From contig NZ_LT827021.1 of the NCBI RefSeq assembly GCF_900169505.1, positions 1,302,001 through 1,366,000 on the forward strand: DNA of 64,000 bases, written 5' to 3'. Made by a program: the position numbers and the translations under genes. Positions 15,207 to 24,055 of this stretch are shown in pieces (the stretch's first letter is position 1; each line of letters starts with the position of its first letter). The notes below the pieces were generated by a model. The model ran no database searches and was not told where the DNA came from. It worked only from the letters and a program-made list of their open reading frames with translations. Origin of the DNA: Arabiibacter massiliensis (GTDB lineage Bacteria > Actinomycetota > Coriobacteriia > Coriobacteriales > Eggerthellaceae).

Positions 15207-18200
15207 ATGCAGACCGGAGCCGAGTTGAGCCGAACGGGAACAAGCGCCGCCCTAGCCGATCGCCGCCGCGCGTCCTCGCGCCCGCTCGCGCGCGTCCTGC
15301 TCCTGATCGCGTGCGCGCTCGCGCTCCTCCTCTGCGCAGCGCCGTCCGCATTCGGCGACGAGACGTCCCCGTCCGCGCCGCGCGTCGTGAAGGTGGCGCT
15401 CTACGAGGACGGCGACTACCTGAAGCGCAACGACCGCGGCGAGCTCGAGGGGTACAACATCGAGTACCTCGACGAGATCGCGCGCTACGTCGATTGGACC
15501 TACGAATACGTGGAGTACCCCGGCTTCGAACCGGCGCTCGCCGCGATCGAGGCGGGCGAGGCCGACCTTCTGCCCCAGGTGTACCGCACCGACGAGCGCG
15601 CCGAGCGGATGGGCTTCTCCTCGTCGCCCATGTGCGAGATCTACACCACGCTCAACGTGCGCCTCGACGACACGCGCTACGCCTACGAGGACTTCTCCGC
15701 GTTCTCGGGCATGCGCGTGGGCGTGATCGCAGGCGGCCAGGACGCCGCCGCCTTCGTCCAGTACAGCGAGGACAACGGCTTCTCGGTGGACATCGTCGAA
15801 TACGAGGCCACGGGCGAGCTGTTCGATGCGCTCGACGGGGGCGCGGTGGACGCCGCCGCCATCAGCCACCTCGGACGGAGCTCGCGCTTCCGCATGATAG
15901 CCCAGTTCGCGCCCGAGCCCGCCTACTTCGCCATCGCGCCCGGGCACAAGGAGGTGGCCGACGAGCTCGACCGGGCCATGGACCGTCTCGATCTGCGCGA
16001 CCCCGACTTCGCCCCCTTGCTCTACGACCGCTATTTCGGCGTGAACACCGACCAGGACCCCGTGTTCACCGAGGAGGAGAGCGCCTACCTCGCGTCCGCG
16101 CCCGTCCTGCGCGTGGCCTACGACACCTTCCGCGCGCCGCTGTCCTTCCGCGACCCCCAGACCGGGGAGTTCGCCGGGGCGGCCTCGCTTCTGTTCGACG
16201 ACATCTCCCGCGTCACCGGCCTGCGCTTCGAGTTCGTGCCCGTGGACCGGCACGACAAGGCCTTCGACCTGGTGCAAAACGGAGAAGCCGACCTCGTCTA
16301 CGGCGTCGACCGCGACGCCGACCGCTCCGGCGAGCTGCTGTCCACGACGGGGCCCTACCTGCGCGACCCGATGGCCCTCATCGCGGGCGCGAACCCCGAC
16401 GGCACGCGCATCGCCCTGCCGCGCGGCTTCGCCCTGGCGGGCCGGATGGCGCAGGGCGCGCACGCGGGCGACGAGGTGGTGCTCTTCGACACGCCCAAGG
16501 AATGCCTGAACGCCGTGCTGGACGGCCGGGCCGACATCGCCTACGCCGACACGCACGTGGCGAACTACCTTTTGGAGGAGTCGCAGTACGCGGGCCTGCG
16601 GGTGACCACCACCACGACGTACTACAACCATATGAGCATCGGCGTCTCGCGCGCGATGGACGAGCGGCTGGTCAGCATCCTCGACCGGTGCGTGCAGTAC
16701 ACCTCCGGCGGCGCGATGACCGCCTGGATCGCCCAGAGCTCCCTCAGCGCCCACCCCACGAGCCCCCTCGACTTCCTGCGCCAGTACCCGCTCCAGATCA
16801 TCGCGGGCCTCGTGGCGCTGTTCGCCCTGCTTCTGGGCGCGGCCCTCTACGCGGGCATCACGAGGGAGCGCGCGGCGCGGCGCGTCAAGGAGCTTTCCTT
16901 CAGCGACCCTTTGACCGGGGGATGGAGCCTCGCGCGCTTCCGCACCGAGGCGGGCGCCCTCCTGGCCAACGCGCGCGACGGCTCCTACGCCATCGTCTAC
17001 CTGGACGTGAAGCGCTTCAAGAGCTTCAACGCCGCGTTCGGCTACGGCGCCGGGGACGAGATGCTGCGCGCGCTGGACGGTGCCATCGGCGCGCTGGCCT
17101 GCGAAGACGAGCACTGGGCGCACGTGGTGGCCGACGAGTTCGTCATCCTGTCGCGCTGGAGGGGCTGGGACGACCTGCTCGAGCGGTTCGACGAGCTCGA
17201 CCGGCGCTTCAACGGCGCCGACCCCCTCGCGCGGCTCTCTCACACGCTCATGCTGCAGGCCGGCGTCTGCGTGATCGAGCGGAGCCCCGAAACGCCGCGC
17301 ATCGACGCGCAGTCGCTCATCGTGTTCATCGACAGCGCGCGCTACGCCCGCGACAGCATCGGAGAGGTGTCGCGCAGCGAGGCCGCGCTCTACTCGGCCG
17401 ACATGAAGGAGCGCGACGTCGCCGAGCGGGCGCTCGTGGCCGCCGCGCGCGAGGGGCTCGAGCGGGGCGAGTTCACGGCGTTCTACCAGCCCAAGGTGGA
17501 GATCGCGACGAACCGCCTCGTGGGCTTCGAGGCGCTCGCCCGCTGGGAGTCGCCCGAGCGCGGCCTCGTGCCGCCCGACGAGTTCATCCCCCTGTTCGAG
17601 CGCACGGGGCTGGTGCGCGACCTCGATTTGCGCATGTTCAGGCGTGTCTGCGCGCGCATCCGCGAGCAGATCGACGCCGGCGAGCGCCCGCTGCCCATCG
17701 CCTGCAACTTCTCGCGGCTCCACCTGACGGACGACTCGTTCCCGGAGCGGGTGCGGGGCATCGCGGATGCATGCGGCGCGCCGGCGGGGCTTTTGGAGCT
17801 CGAATTGACGGAGGACCTCGTGATGGAGGATCCGAAGCGGGCGGAGCGCCAGTGCCAGCGGCTCAAGGACCTGGGCTTCCGCATCGCCATCGACGATTTC
17901 GGCAGCGGCTACTCGTCGCTCGGGACGCTGCAGAACCTGCCGATCGACGTGCTCAAGCTCGACCGCAGCTTCCTCATGAGCAGCGAGAGCGGGGAGCGCT
18001 GCCGGGCCGTGCTCGACGGCGTGGTGTCCATCGCGGACAGGCTCGACGTGGACGTGGTGGTGGAGGGCGTCGAGACGCGCGAGCAGGCGGCCATGCTCGT
18101 GCGCATGGACGAGCGCATCATCGCGCAGGGGTACTACTACTCGCGACCCGTGCCGCGCGCGGCCTCGGACGCGCAGTTCGCCGCCGGCTCCCTCGAGCCG

Positions 18201-18215
18201 AGCGGAAGCGCCTGA
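15207..18215 (+). CDS. Transmembrane solute-sensing GGDEF-EAL protein (c-di-GMP phosphodiesterase candidate)
   Basis: A 1002-residue receptor. A signal or membrane anchor (LLLIACALALLLCAAPSAFG, about residues 30-55) precedes two tandem periplasmic solute-binding family 3 domains (about 60-290 and 300-520), a membrane helix (IIAGLVALFALLLGAALYAGI), a GGDEF domain and an EAL domain. The GGDEF signature is degenerate (VVADEF instead of GGDEF), so cyclase activity is unlikely. The EAL domain keeps FEALARWE, ELTEDLVMED, IDDFGSGYSS, LKLDRSF and VVEGVET, so c-di-GMP hydrolysis is likely, controlled by binding of an amino-acid-like ligand. The ATG at 15207 was chosen as it leads directly into the signal region. 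Confidence 0.87.
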   Translation: MQTGAELSRTGTSAALADRRRASSRPLARVLLLIACALALLLCAAPSAFGDETSPSAPRVVKVALYEDGDYLKRNDRGELEGYNIEYLDEIARYVDWTYEYVEYPGFEPALAAIEAGEADLLPQVYRTDERAERMGFSSSPMCEIYTTLNVRLDDTRYAYEDFSAFSGMRVGVIAGGQDAAAFVQYSEDNGFSVDIVEYEATGELFDALDGGAVDAAAISHLGRSSRFRMIAQFAPEPAYFAIAPGHKEVADELDRAMDRLDLRDPDFAPLLYDRYFGVNTDQDPVFTEEESAYLASAPVLRVAYDTFRAPLSFRDPQTGEFAGAASLLFDDISRVTGLRFEFVPVDRHDKAFDLVQNGEADLVYGVDRDADRSGELLSTTGPYLRDPMALIAGANPDGTRIALPRGFALAGRMAQGAHAGDEVVLFDTPKECLNAVLDGRADIAYADTHVANYLLEESQYAGLRVTTTTTYYNHMSIGVSRAMDERLVSILDRCVQYTSGGAMTAWIAQSSLSAHPTSPLDFLRQYPLQIIAGLVALFALLLGAALYAGITRERAARRVKELSFSDPLTGGWSLARFRTEAGALLANARDGSYAIVYLDVKRFKSFNAAFGYGAGDEMLRALDGAIGALACEDEHWAHVVADEFVILSRWRGWDDLLERFDELDRRFNGADPLARLSHTLMLQAGVCVIERSPETPRIDAQSLIVFIDSARYARDSIGEVSRSEAALYSADMKERDVAERALVAAAREGLERGEFTAFYQPKVEIATNRLVGFEALARWESPERGLVPPDEFIPLFERTGLVRDLDLRMFRRVCARIREQIDAGERPLPIACNFSRLHLTDDSFPERVRGIADACGAPAGLLELELTEDLVMEDPKRAERQCQRLKDLGFRIAIDDFGSGYSSLGTLQNLPIDVLKLDRSFLMSSESGERCRAVLDGVVSIADRLDVDVVVEGVETREQAAMLVRMDERIIAQGYYYSRPVPRAASDAQFAAGSLEPSGSA

Positions 18216-18244
18216 TCGGCCGCGCAGCAAGGCGTCCGAATGCA

Positions 18245-18277
18245 ACGGGGGCGGCTGCTCGTCGCAACCGCCCCCGT
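18245..18277 (+). terminator. Hairpin terminator between convergent genes
   Basis: ACGGGGGCGG and CCGCCCCCGT form a 10-bp stem 30 bases after the GGDEF-EAL stop; there is little T-run (GTCTTCG). Confidence 0.55.
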
Positions 18278-18282
18278 CTTCG

Positions 18283-18585
18283 TCATTCCGCGTTCTTCTC
18301 GGATGCGTAGAACGTCGCCGCGTCGAACACCTCGGTGATCGACTTCCCGTCCGCGAACGGCAGGGCCAGAAACTCGCTCACCGTCGGCACGAGCTCGCTC
18401 GCATCGACGTAGTGGCCCTTCTCGTTGAGCTTCGTCGTGTCCTGCGCCCGCCAGTACCGATCGTTCACGTCGGTGAGGTAGTACGTCGCGCCGTCGACCT
18501 CCATGTACACGGAGTGCTTCGCGTGCAGGTAAGTCGGCAGCTCGTCGAAGGATATCTCGAGCGCCTCCGCTGCTTTCGTTCCCAT
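18283..18585 (-). CDS. Hypothetical protein, 100 residues
   Basis: A small soluble protein with an N-terminal KAAEALEISFDELPTYLH segment, a central VYMEVDGATYYLTDVNDRYWRAQDT strand region and a charged C-terminus. No family is recognised. The chosen ATG (18585) has AAAGGG upstream; an earlier ATG at 18624 would add 13 residues. It lies 81 bases downstream of metH on the same strand but is probably expressed separately. Confidence 0.55.
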   Translation of the reverse strand: MGTKAAEALEISFDELPTYLHAKHSVYMEVDGATYYLTDVNDRYWRAQDTTKLNEKGHYVDASELVPTVSEFLALPFADGKSITEVFDAATFYASEKNAE

Positions 18586-18666
18586 AGCGACCCTTTCATC
18601 CGGGAATACCTTGGGGCTTATCATAGCAAGAACTCCGAGCAGATGCATCGGCAAACGCAGATTCTC

Positions 18667-21282
18667 TCACGCGGTTTCGCCCGCGAAGAAGCGCTCGGCG
18701 ATGCGCGCGGCCTCGGCGGCGTCCTTACCGTAGAAGTCCGCGCCGATCTGCGCCGCGTACTCGGGCGTGAGCACGGCGCCGCCCACGAACACCCGCGCCT
18801 CCGGGACGCGCTCGTGCACGAGGCGCACCGTCTCCTCCATCGCGCGCACCGTGGTGGTCATGAGCGCCGAGAGGCCCACGAGCCGCGCGCCGGTCTCCTC
18901 GAGCGCGCGCACGACGTCCTCGGGCGCGACATCGCGTCCCAGGTCGATGACGCGGAAGCCGTAGTTCTCCAGGAGCATCCGCACGATGTTCTTGCCGATG
19001 TCGTGGATGTCGCCTTTCACGGTGGCCACCACGATGGCCTTGCCGCCGTCGGCCTCGGGCCTGCCGCCTTGGCGCGCGCGGACGACGTCGAAGCCGGCCT
19101 TGACGGCCTCGGCCGAGGCCATGAGCTGCGGCAGGAAGAACGCGCCCCGCTCGAAGCGCTCCCCCACCTCGTCGAGCGCGGGGATGAACACGCCGTTCAC
19201 CACGTCGAGGGGGTCGTGAGCCGCGAGCAGGCGCTCGGTCGCCTCAGGCATGGGTCCCTTGAGGCCGGACAGGATGAGGCGCACCGTCGCGCGCACGTCG
19301 TCCGCCGCGTCGGCGAGGGACGGCGGGACGGGGATGGCGCTGTCATCCTGAGCGGGAGAGCGGCCTCCTTTGTCATCCTGAGCGAGCGGAGCGAGTCGAA
19401 GGATCCCGTGCGGCGATAGCTGCGAATCCCCCGGCTGGCGCAGCGCGGGATCCTTCGACTCCGGAGCTGCGCTCCTCCGCTCAGGATGACAAAGGTACGG
19501 ATCCTCGGCCCCCGCGTACTCCTCGATGAACGCGCGCGAGCCGGCGTCCTGGCCGCTGAGCACCTTGAAGGCGGCCACGACGTCGCGGTAGCGCGCCGAG
19601 AGCGGGTTCAGGATGGGCAGATCGAGCCCCGCGCCGAACGCCGCCGCCAGAAACGTCGCGTTCACGAGGCCGCGCTGCGGTAGGCCGAAGCTCACGTTGG
19701 ACACGCCGAGCACGGTGCGCACGCCGAGGCGCTCCTTCACGAGGGAGACGGCGCGCAGGATCTCGCGCGCCTCGTCCTGGTTGGTGGCGGCCGCCATGAC
19801 CAGGCAGTCCACGGCCACGTCCTCGCGCGGGATGCCGCGGCGGCCGGCCTCGGCCACGATGCGCTCGGCGATGGCGAAGCGTCCCTCGGCCGTGGGCGGG
19901 ATGCCGTCCTCGTCGAGCGTGAGGGCGATCACGCCGCAGCCGTACTTCTTCACGAGGGGAAGCACCGCGTCCATGCTCTCGCGCGTGCCGTTCACGGAGT
20001 TGATCAGGGGTTTGCCGGCGTAGCCGCGCACGGCGGCCTCCACGGCGGCCGGATCGCTCGAGTCCACGACCAGCGGCAGCGTGACCGTGGCCTGCAGCTT
20101 CTCCACGGCGGCGCGCAGCACGGCGGGCTCGTCGAGCTCGGGCAGCCCCACGTTCACGTCGAGCACGTCGGCGCCGGCCTCCTGCTGGGCCACCGCCTCG
20201 CCCACCAGGTGGTCGAGGTCGCCGGCGCGCAGGGCCGCCTTGAGCTTCGGCTTGCCGGTGGGATTGATGCGCTCGCCGATCACGGCGATGCGCGACGCGC
20301 CGCGCGGCAGCACGACGGCCTCCTGCGCGCTCGCCACCACGAGGGCCTCCTCGCGCATGCGGGGCTCGGGCGCGCCGAGGCCGTCGACGAGGGCGCGCAG
20401 ACGCTCGATGAACGCCGGCGACGTGCCGCAGCAGCCGCCCACCAGGCTCGCGCCCGCCTCCACGATGGCCGCCATCGAGCGCGCGAAGCCCTCGGGCTCC
20501 ACGTCGTACACCGTCTGCCCGCCCTCCACGCGCGGCAGGCCGGCATTGGGCTGGGCCAGCACGGGGCAGCGGGCGAAACGGGCCGTCTCGCGCACGGCGG
20601 ACACCAGCTGGTCGGGCCCGAGCGAGCAGTTGAGGCCCACGACGTGCGCGCCCATCGACGAGAGCACGGACGCCGCCACAGCCGGCGGCGTGCCGAGGAA
20701 GGTGCGGCCGTCCTCGCCGAACGTCATCGTCACCGCCGCGGGCAGGTCGCTGCGCTCCTTCGCGGCCAAAAGCGCCGCCTTCGCCTCGCGCAGATCGGCC
20801 ATAGTCTCGATGAGCAGAAGGTCGCACCCTGCGGCCGTCGCGGCATCCACCTGCTCGGCGAACAGGCCGTACGCCTCCTCGAACGTGCAGGTGCCCAGGG
20901 GTTCCAAGAGCACGCCCAAGGGCCCGATGTCGCCTGCCACGTAGCGCGCCCCCGCCGCGCGGGCGCACGCCGCCGCGGCCTGGAACACCTCGGCCACCGT
21001 CGCGCGCCCTTCGAGCTTGCGCGCGTTCGCGCCGAACGTGTTGGTGGTGACCGCCTCGGCGCCGGCTGCCACGTAGTCCGCGTGGATGGCGGCGATGTCG
21101 TCCGGGTTCGTGAGGTTCAGAAGCTCCGGCAGCGCCCCGGCCTCGGCCAGGCCGCGCGCCTGCATCTGCGTGCCCATGGCCCCGTCGAACACGAGGAAGT
21201 CCTCGCCCCGCAATGCGCGCTCCAGATGGGCGTCCTTCACGCGCACGCCCACGAGCGCATCGATCGCCGTCGAATCAGCCAT
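18667..21282 (-). CDS. metH: Cobalamin-dependent methionine synthase MetH lacking the activation domain, with an in-frame repeat insertion
   Basis: 871 residues; transfers the methyl group of methyltetrahydrofolate to homocysteine through cobalamin. Homocysteine domain (1 to about 310) has the zinc cysteines in GLNCSLGP and GGCCGTSP; pterin domain (about 330-600) has INPTGKPKL and DVNVGLPELDE; the cap and cobalamin domain keep VKGDIHDIGKN (the cobalt-ligand His near residue 760). The reactivation domain is absent and encoded by the adjacent upstream gene, which overlaps by 8 bases. Residues about 596-647 (CHPERRSAAPESKDPA... to ...AQDDS) are not MetH sequence but translated palindromic repeat, placed in the linker before the cap domain and kept in frame. 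Confidence 0.92.
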   Translation of the reverse strand: MADSTAIDALVGVRVKDAHLERALRGEDFLVFDGAMGTQMQARGLAEAGALPELLNLTNPDDIAAIHADYVAAGAEAVTTNTFGANARKLEGRATVAEVFQAAAACARAAGARYVAGDIGPLGVLLEPLGTCTFEEAYGLFAEQVDAATAAGCDLLLIETMADLREAKAALLAAKERSDLPAAVTMTFGEDGRTFLGTPPAVAASVLSSMGAHVVGLNCSLGPDQLVSAVRETARFARCPVLAQPNAGLPRVEGGQTVYDVEPEGFARSMAAIVEAGASLVGGCCGTSPAFIERLRALVDGLGAPEPRMREEALVVASAQEAVVLPRGASRIAVIGERINPTGKPKLKAALRAGDLDHLVGEAVAQQEAGADVLDVNVGLPELDEPAVLRAAVEKLQATVTLPLVVDSSDPAAVEAAVRGYAGKPLINSVNGTRESMDAVLPLVKKYGCGVIALTLDEDGIPPTAEGRFAIAERIVAEAGRRGIPREDVAVDCLVMAAATNQDEAREILRAVSLVKERLGVRTVLGVSNVSFGLPQRGLVNATFLAAAFGAGLDLPILNPLSARYRDVVAAFKVLSGQDAGSRAFIEEYAGAEDPYLCHPERRSAAPESKDPALRQPGDSQLSPHGILRLAPLAQDDKGGRSPAQDDSAIPVPPSLADAADDVRATVRLILSGLKGPMPEATERLLAAHDPLDVVNGVFIPALDEVGERFERGAFFLPQLMASAEAVKAGFDVVRARQGGRPEADGGKAIVVATVKGDIHDIGKNIVRMLLENYGFRVIDLGRDVAPEDVVRALEETGARLVGLSALMTTTVRAMEETVRLVHERVPEARVFVGGAVLTPEYAAQIGADFYGKDAAEAARIAERFFAGETA
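19341..19495. repeat. Full TCATCCTGAG palindromic repeat inserted inside metH
   Basis: A hairpin of about 129 bases (19367-19495) with arms reading TTTGTCATCCTGAGCGAGCG ... and ...CGCTCAGGATGACAAAG, preceded by an extra half copy of the left end (19341-19358). It is closely similar to the copies at 52932-53060 and 63369-63500. Read on the metH strand it is open and adds about 51 codons. Confidence 0.9.
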
Positions 21283-22030
21283 GGCAGGTCCTCCCCTTCT
21301 CCTTGAAGCCGCAGCGCCCCTCGAGCGGGCATGCCGCGCACTGCGCGTCCGCGCCCGCCCCCTGCGCCGGGCGCGGGTCGTCGAACAGGCCGATGACGGC
21401 CGTCACGCTCTTCGTGAGCACGAGCACGTCGCCCTCCGTGACGGAAAGCCCGATGCGCCGCGTCGCGTCGAGGGCGGCGAGGAACGCGGGCTGCACCGAC
21501 AGCGGCAGGTCGCCGTAGCCGGGGCTGTAGCGAGAGCCCGCGAACAGGCCCCGCTCCCGCGCCTCGCGGGCGATGGCGGCATCGCAGGCCTCGGCCGCCG
21601 CCTCTGCGAGGGCAGAGGCCGCCGCGCCGTACATGAGCGCGTCGGCCGGGCTCACGGCCGCGTGCTTGCGAAGCTCGCGCTCGCTCGCCGCCCCCAGCGT
21701 GCACGCCATGAGCGCGACCTCGCACGCGCCGCGCAGGTGCCGGGCGATGTCGCGCCCCGGCAGCACGAGTCCGCAGCCCGCAAGCGCCACCTGGGGGTCC
21801 GGGTCGCCCTCGTCCCAGCGCGTGCGCGCCGCGTCCACGGGGAAGGCCGCGTGGACGTAGGCGGGATTCAACTCGAGTTCGCACGCGCGCGCGAGCTCCT
21901 CGAAGCGCGCGAGCAGTTCCCCGTCCACAATCTGGCCGGAATAGCCCAGGTAGCGCAGCGCCTCGTCGCGGTCGAGCGAGAGCCGGCCGGCCGCGCCCTC
22001 TGCCGGCGCGGGGCCGCCTATGCCCGCCAT
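21275..22030 (-). CDS. Cobalamin-dependent methionine synthase reactivation-domain protein
   Basis: A 251-residue stand-alone homologue of the MetH activation region, expected to help reductively remethylate the cobalamin of MetH with S-adenosylmethionine. Recognisable parts are RYLGYSGQIVD near the N-terminus, ALMACTLGAASERELR in the middle, and RYSPGYGDLPLSVQPAFL followed by GLSVTEGDVLVLTKSVTAVIG, a SAM-site signature. The C-terminus has CAACPLEGRCGFKEKG, a four-Cys tail. The start at 22030 overlaps metF by 13 bases and its stop overlaps metH by 8, giving one coupled metF-activator-metH unit. Confidence 0.87.
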   Translation of the reverse strand: MAGIGGPAPAEGAAGRLSLDRDEALRYLGYSGQIVDGELLARFEELARACELELNPAYVHAAFPVDAARTRWDEGDPDPQVALAGCGLVLPGRDIARHLRGACEVALMACTLGAASERELRKHAAVSPADALMYGAAASALAEAAAEACDAAIAREARERGLFAGSRYSPGYGDLPLSVQPAFLAALDATRRIGLSVTEGDVLVLTKSVTAVIGLFDDPRPAQGAGADAQCAACPLEGRCGFKEKGRTCHG

Positions 22031-22893
22031 GCCGCGCGCAGCGCCGACACGTTCGCCTGGGCGATGTCGGGCTTGTTCATCGTGTAGACGTGAAGGCCGT
22101 CCACGCCGTGGGCTGCCAGGTCGCACAGCTGCTCGTTGGCGCGTTCGATGCCGGCGCGGCGCAGGTCATCCGGCGCGTGCTCGTGGCGCGCGATCATCTT
22201 CACGATGGCCGCGGGCAGCGACGCGCCGCACATGAACACCATGCGCTCGATCTGGGCCCGGCCGAGGATCGGCATGACGCCGCACGCGATGGGCGCCGTG
22301 ATGCCGGCCGCCAGCGCGCGCTCCCAGAAGCGGTAGAAGCAGTCGTTGTCGAAGAACAGCTGCGTGATGAAGAACGAGGCGCCCGCGTCCTGCTTCTGCT
22401 TGAGGTGCTCGACGTTCGCGCACATGTCGTCGCAGGCGATGTGGCCTTCGGGGTAGGCCGCCGCACCCACGCAAAATCCCTCTTCCGCAAGGCATTCCAC
22501 CAGGTCGCGCGCATAGCGGTACGGGCCGGGCGCATCCTCGCGCATCGCGTCGCCGCGCAGGGCGAGCACGTTTTCTATCCCGCGGCGCTTGAAGTCGTCC
22601 ATGGCGCGGGCGAGTGACTCCTCCGTGGCCTCGGCGCAGGTGAGGTGCGCGACGGTCGGCACGTCGAAGTCGTCCTGGATCATCTGGGCCACGTCGGCGG
22701 TGGCCCCCTTGACCCCGGTGCCGCCCGCCGAGCACGTCACGCTGATGAAGTCGGGCACGAGGTCGGCCAGGCGCGCGGCCACGGCATGCGCGGCTTCCAG
22801 CGTGAGGTCGCCCTTCGGCGGGAATATCTCGAACGAGACGGGTTGCCGGCCCTCGGCGCGCGCGGCGCGGTATATGTCGAGCACGGTGCTCAT
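22018..22893 (-). CDS. metF: Methylenetetrahydrofolate reductase MetF
   Basis: A 291-residue FAD-dependent TIM barrel that makes methyltetrahydrofolate for MetH. Motifs: VSFEIFPPKGD (catalytic Glu), DFISVTCSAGGTG, VLALRGD, SFFITQLFFDND and CGVMPILG. The start at 22893 directly precedes the family's usual first strand. No ribosome binding site is seen; instead a TATAAT box ends seven bases before the ATG, so the message may be leaderless. It heads the metF-activator-metH operon. Confidence 0.92.
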   Translation of the reverse strand: MSTVLDIYRAARAEGRQPVSFEIFPPKGDLTLEAAHAVAARLADLVPDFISVTCSAGGTGVKGATADVAQMIQDDFDVPTVAHLTCAEATEESLARAMDDFKRRGIENVLALRGDAMREDAPGPYRYARDLVECLAEEGFCVGAAAYPEGHIACDDMCANVEHLKQKQDAGASFFITQLFFDNDCFYRFWERALAAGITAPIACGVMPILGRAQIERMVFMCGASLPAAIVKMIARHEHAPDDLRRAGIERANEQLCDLAAHGVDGLHVYTMNKPDIAQANVSALRAAWRA

Positions 22894-22899
22894 GGGCCC

Positions 22900-22905
22900 A
22901 TTATA
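22900..22905 (-). promoter_or_regulatory. TATAAT box immediately upstream of metF
   Basis: A perfect -10 hexamer lies so close to the ATG (22893) that transcription would start at or within one or two bases of the start codon. No -35 consensus is seen; upstream is a GC-rich hairpin. Confidence 0.45.
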
Positions 22906-22912
22906 CGGAAGC

Positions 22913-22947
22913 GCGGCCCGGCCGGGCGTCCGCGCCGGCCGGGCCGC
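22913..22947 (-). terminator. GC-only hairpin between the TspO-like gene and metF
   Basis: GCGGCCCGGCCGG and CCGGCCGGGCCGC form a perfect 13-bp stem with a 9-base loop; no T-run follows on the minus strand. It probably separates the two transcripts. Confidence 0.5.
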
Positions 22948-22970
22948 AAAATCGCCATGCGAACGGACGG

Positions 22971-23807
22971 CTAGCCGCGCAGGCTGCGCAGCGTTCCCTT
23001 CGGCATGAAGGTGAGGATGGCGCCCGCCACGCACAGGAGGAACACGATGCCCGCCGCGAGCCACGACGCCTCGGCCACATGCACGCCCACGCCGACGAGC
23101 GCCCAGAGGAACACGATCTGGAAGAAGTTGTCGCCGTAGGCCCGCTTCATGGCGAAGCCGAGCGCGAGCACGCCCGCCGTGAGCACGATGGCCCCGAGCG
23201 CGCCCAGAAACGGCAGGCCGCCGCCCGTGACGCGCTCGACGAGGATGGCCAGGTTGGCGAGCGTCGCCACCGTGATCCATGCCGCGTAGAGGGAGATGGG
23301 GATCCACTCCGAGCCGCGCTTGGCCCAGCGCCGCACGCTCAGGTAGAGGGCGGCGAGCACCGCCCACTCCGCCAGGATCACGATGAAGCCGATGCCCACC
23401 TGGTTGAAGTGCCACAGCGCCAGCCACAGCACGTTGAGCACGCAGCTGGCGATGAACAGCACAGACGTGGCCGTGAAGCGCTTTGGACGCGTGGGCGCCG
23501 TGCGCGTGTAGGCGACGAGCCACACGATGTTCGCCACGTAGATGAGCGACCAGATGGAGAACACGTAGCCGGCAGGCGCGAACCACGTGTACGCGCCGCC
23601 GTACGCCACCGACGCCGACGTGTTGTTCCCCACCTGGCCTCCCTCTATGACGACGTTTCCGAGCAGGGTGAGCGCGTAGACCACCCACATCGTGACGACC
23701 TCAGGGGTCAGGTAGCCGCCGCGCTCGAGCTTGCGGCCCGTCTTCGTGCCGCGGGCGCGCTGCACGACGCCGGGGGCGGCCGTCGCGCGATACGCATGAT
23801 TGGGCAT
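22971..23807 (-). CDS. TspO/MBR-related tryptophan-rich membrane protein
   Basis: A 278-residue protein with seven to eight hydrophobic helices. FAPAGYVFSIWSLIYVANIVW matches the TspO/MBR motif (Pro/Trp pattern in the first loops), and NVLWLALWHF resembles its third helix. TspO proteins bind tetrapyrroles and similar hydrophobic ligands, but this longer form is an uncharacterised branch often found in Actinobacteria. The start MPNHAYR at 23807 follows GCGAGGTGC; upstream in-frame sequence runs through repeats and is not coding. Confidence 0.75.
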   Translation of the reverse strand: MPNHAYRATAAPGVVQRARGTKTGRKLERGGYLTPEVVTMWVVYALTLLGNVVIEGGQVGNNTSASVAYGGAYTWFAPAGYVFSIWSLIYVANIVWLVAYTRTAPTRPKRFTATSVLFIASCVLNVLWLALWHFNQVGIGFIVILAEWAVLAALYLSVRRWAKRGSEWIPISLYAAWITVATLANLAILVERVTGGGLPFLGALGAIVLTAGVLALGFAMKRAYGDNFFQIVFLWALVGVGVHVAEASWLAAGIVFLLCVAGAILTFMPKGTLRSLRG

Positions 23808-23938
23808 GATGCACCTCGCTTTCGTAGTTGGGTGCCTTGAGTGTAGCCCCGCGCGAGGCGGAAACCCGTTACGGGAGATTCGCAGTCCGCAATCGCTTCG
23901 GCGCAGATGGGAAGCGCGTTTGTAAGGGATGAGACTCA

Positions 23939-23990
23939 GCGTCATCCTGAGCGAGCGACCCCCTTGCGTCATCCTGAGCGAGCAGGACAA
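23939..23990. repeat. Two tandem left-end fragments of the TCATCCTGAG repeat
   Basis: GCGTCATCCTGAGCGAGC occurs at 23939 and again at about 23966; neither is followed by its matching right arm. Together with the elements at 24056-24214 and 24241-24301 they fill the 533-base gap between the TspO-like gene and the U32 gene, in which no gene is seen. Confidence 0.7.
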
Positions 23991-24055
23991 AAAAGTGAAA
24001 GAGTCGCTGAGGCGGGATAACGCCCCATTGCACCCGCAGCAGGCGGATGCTTCTG

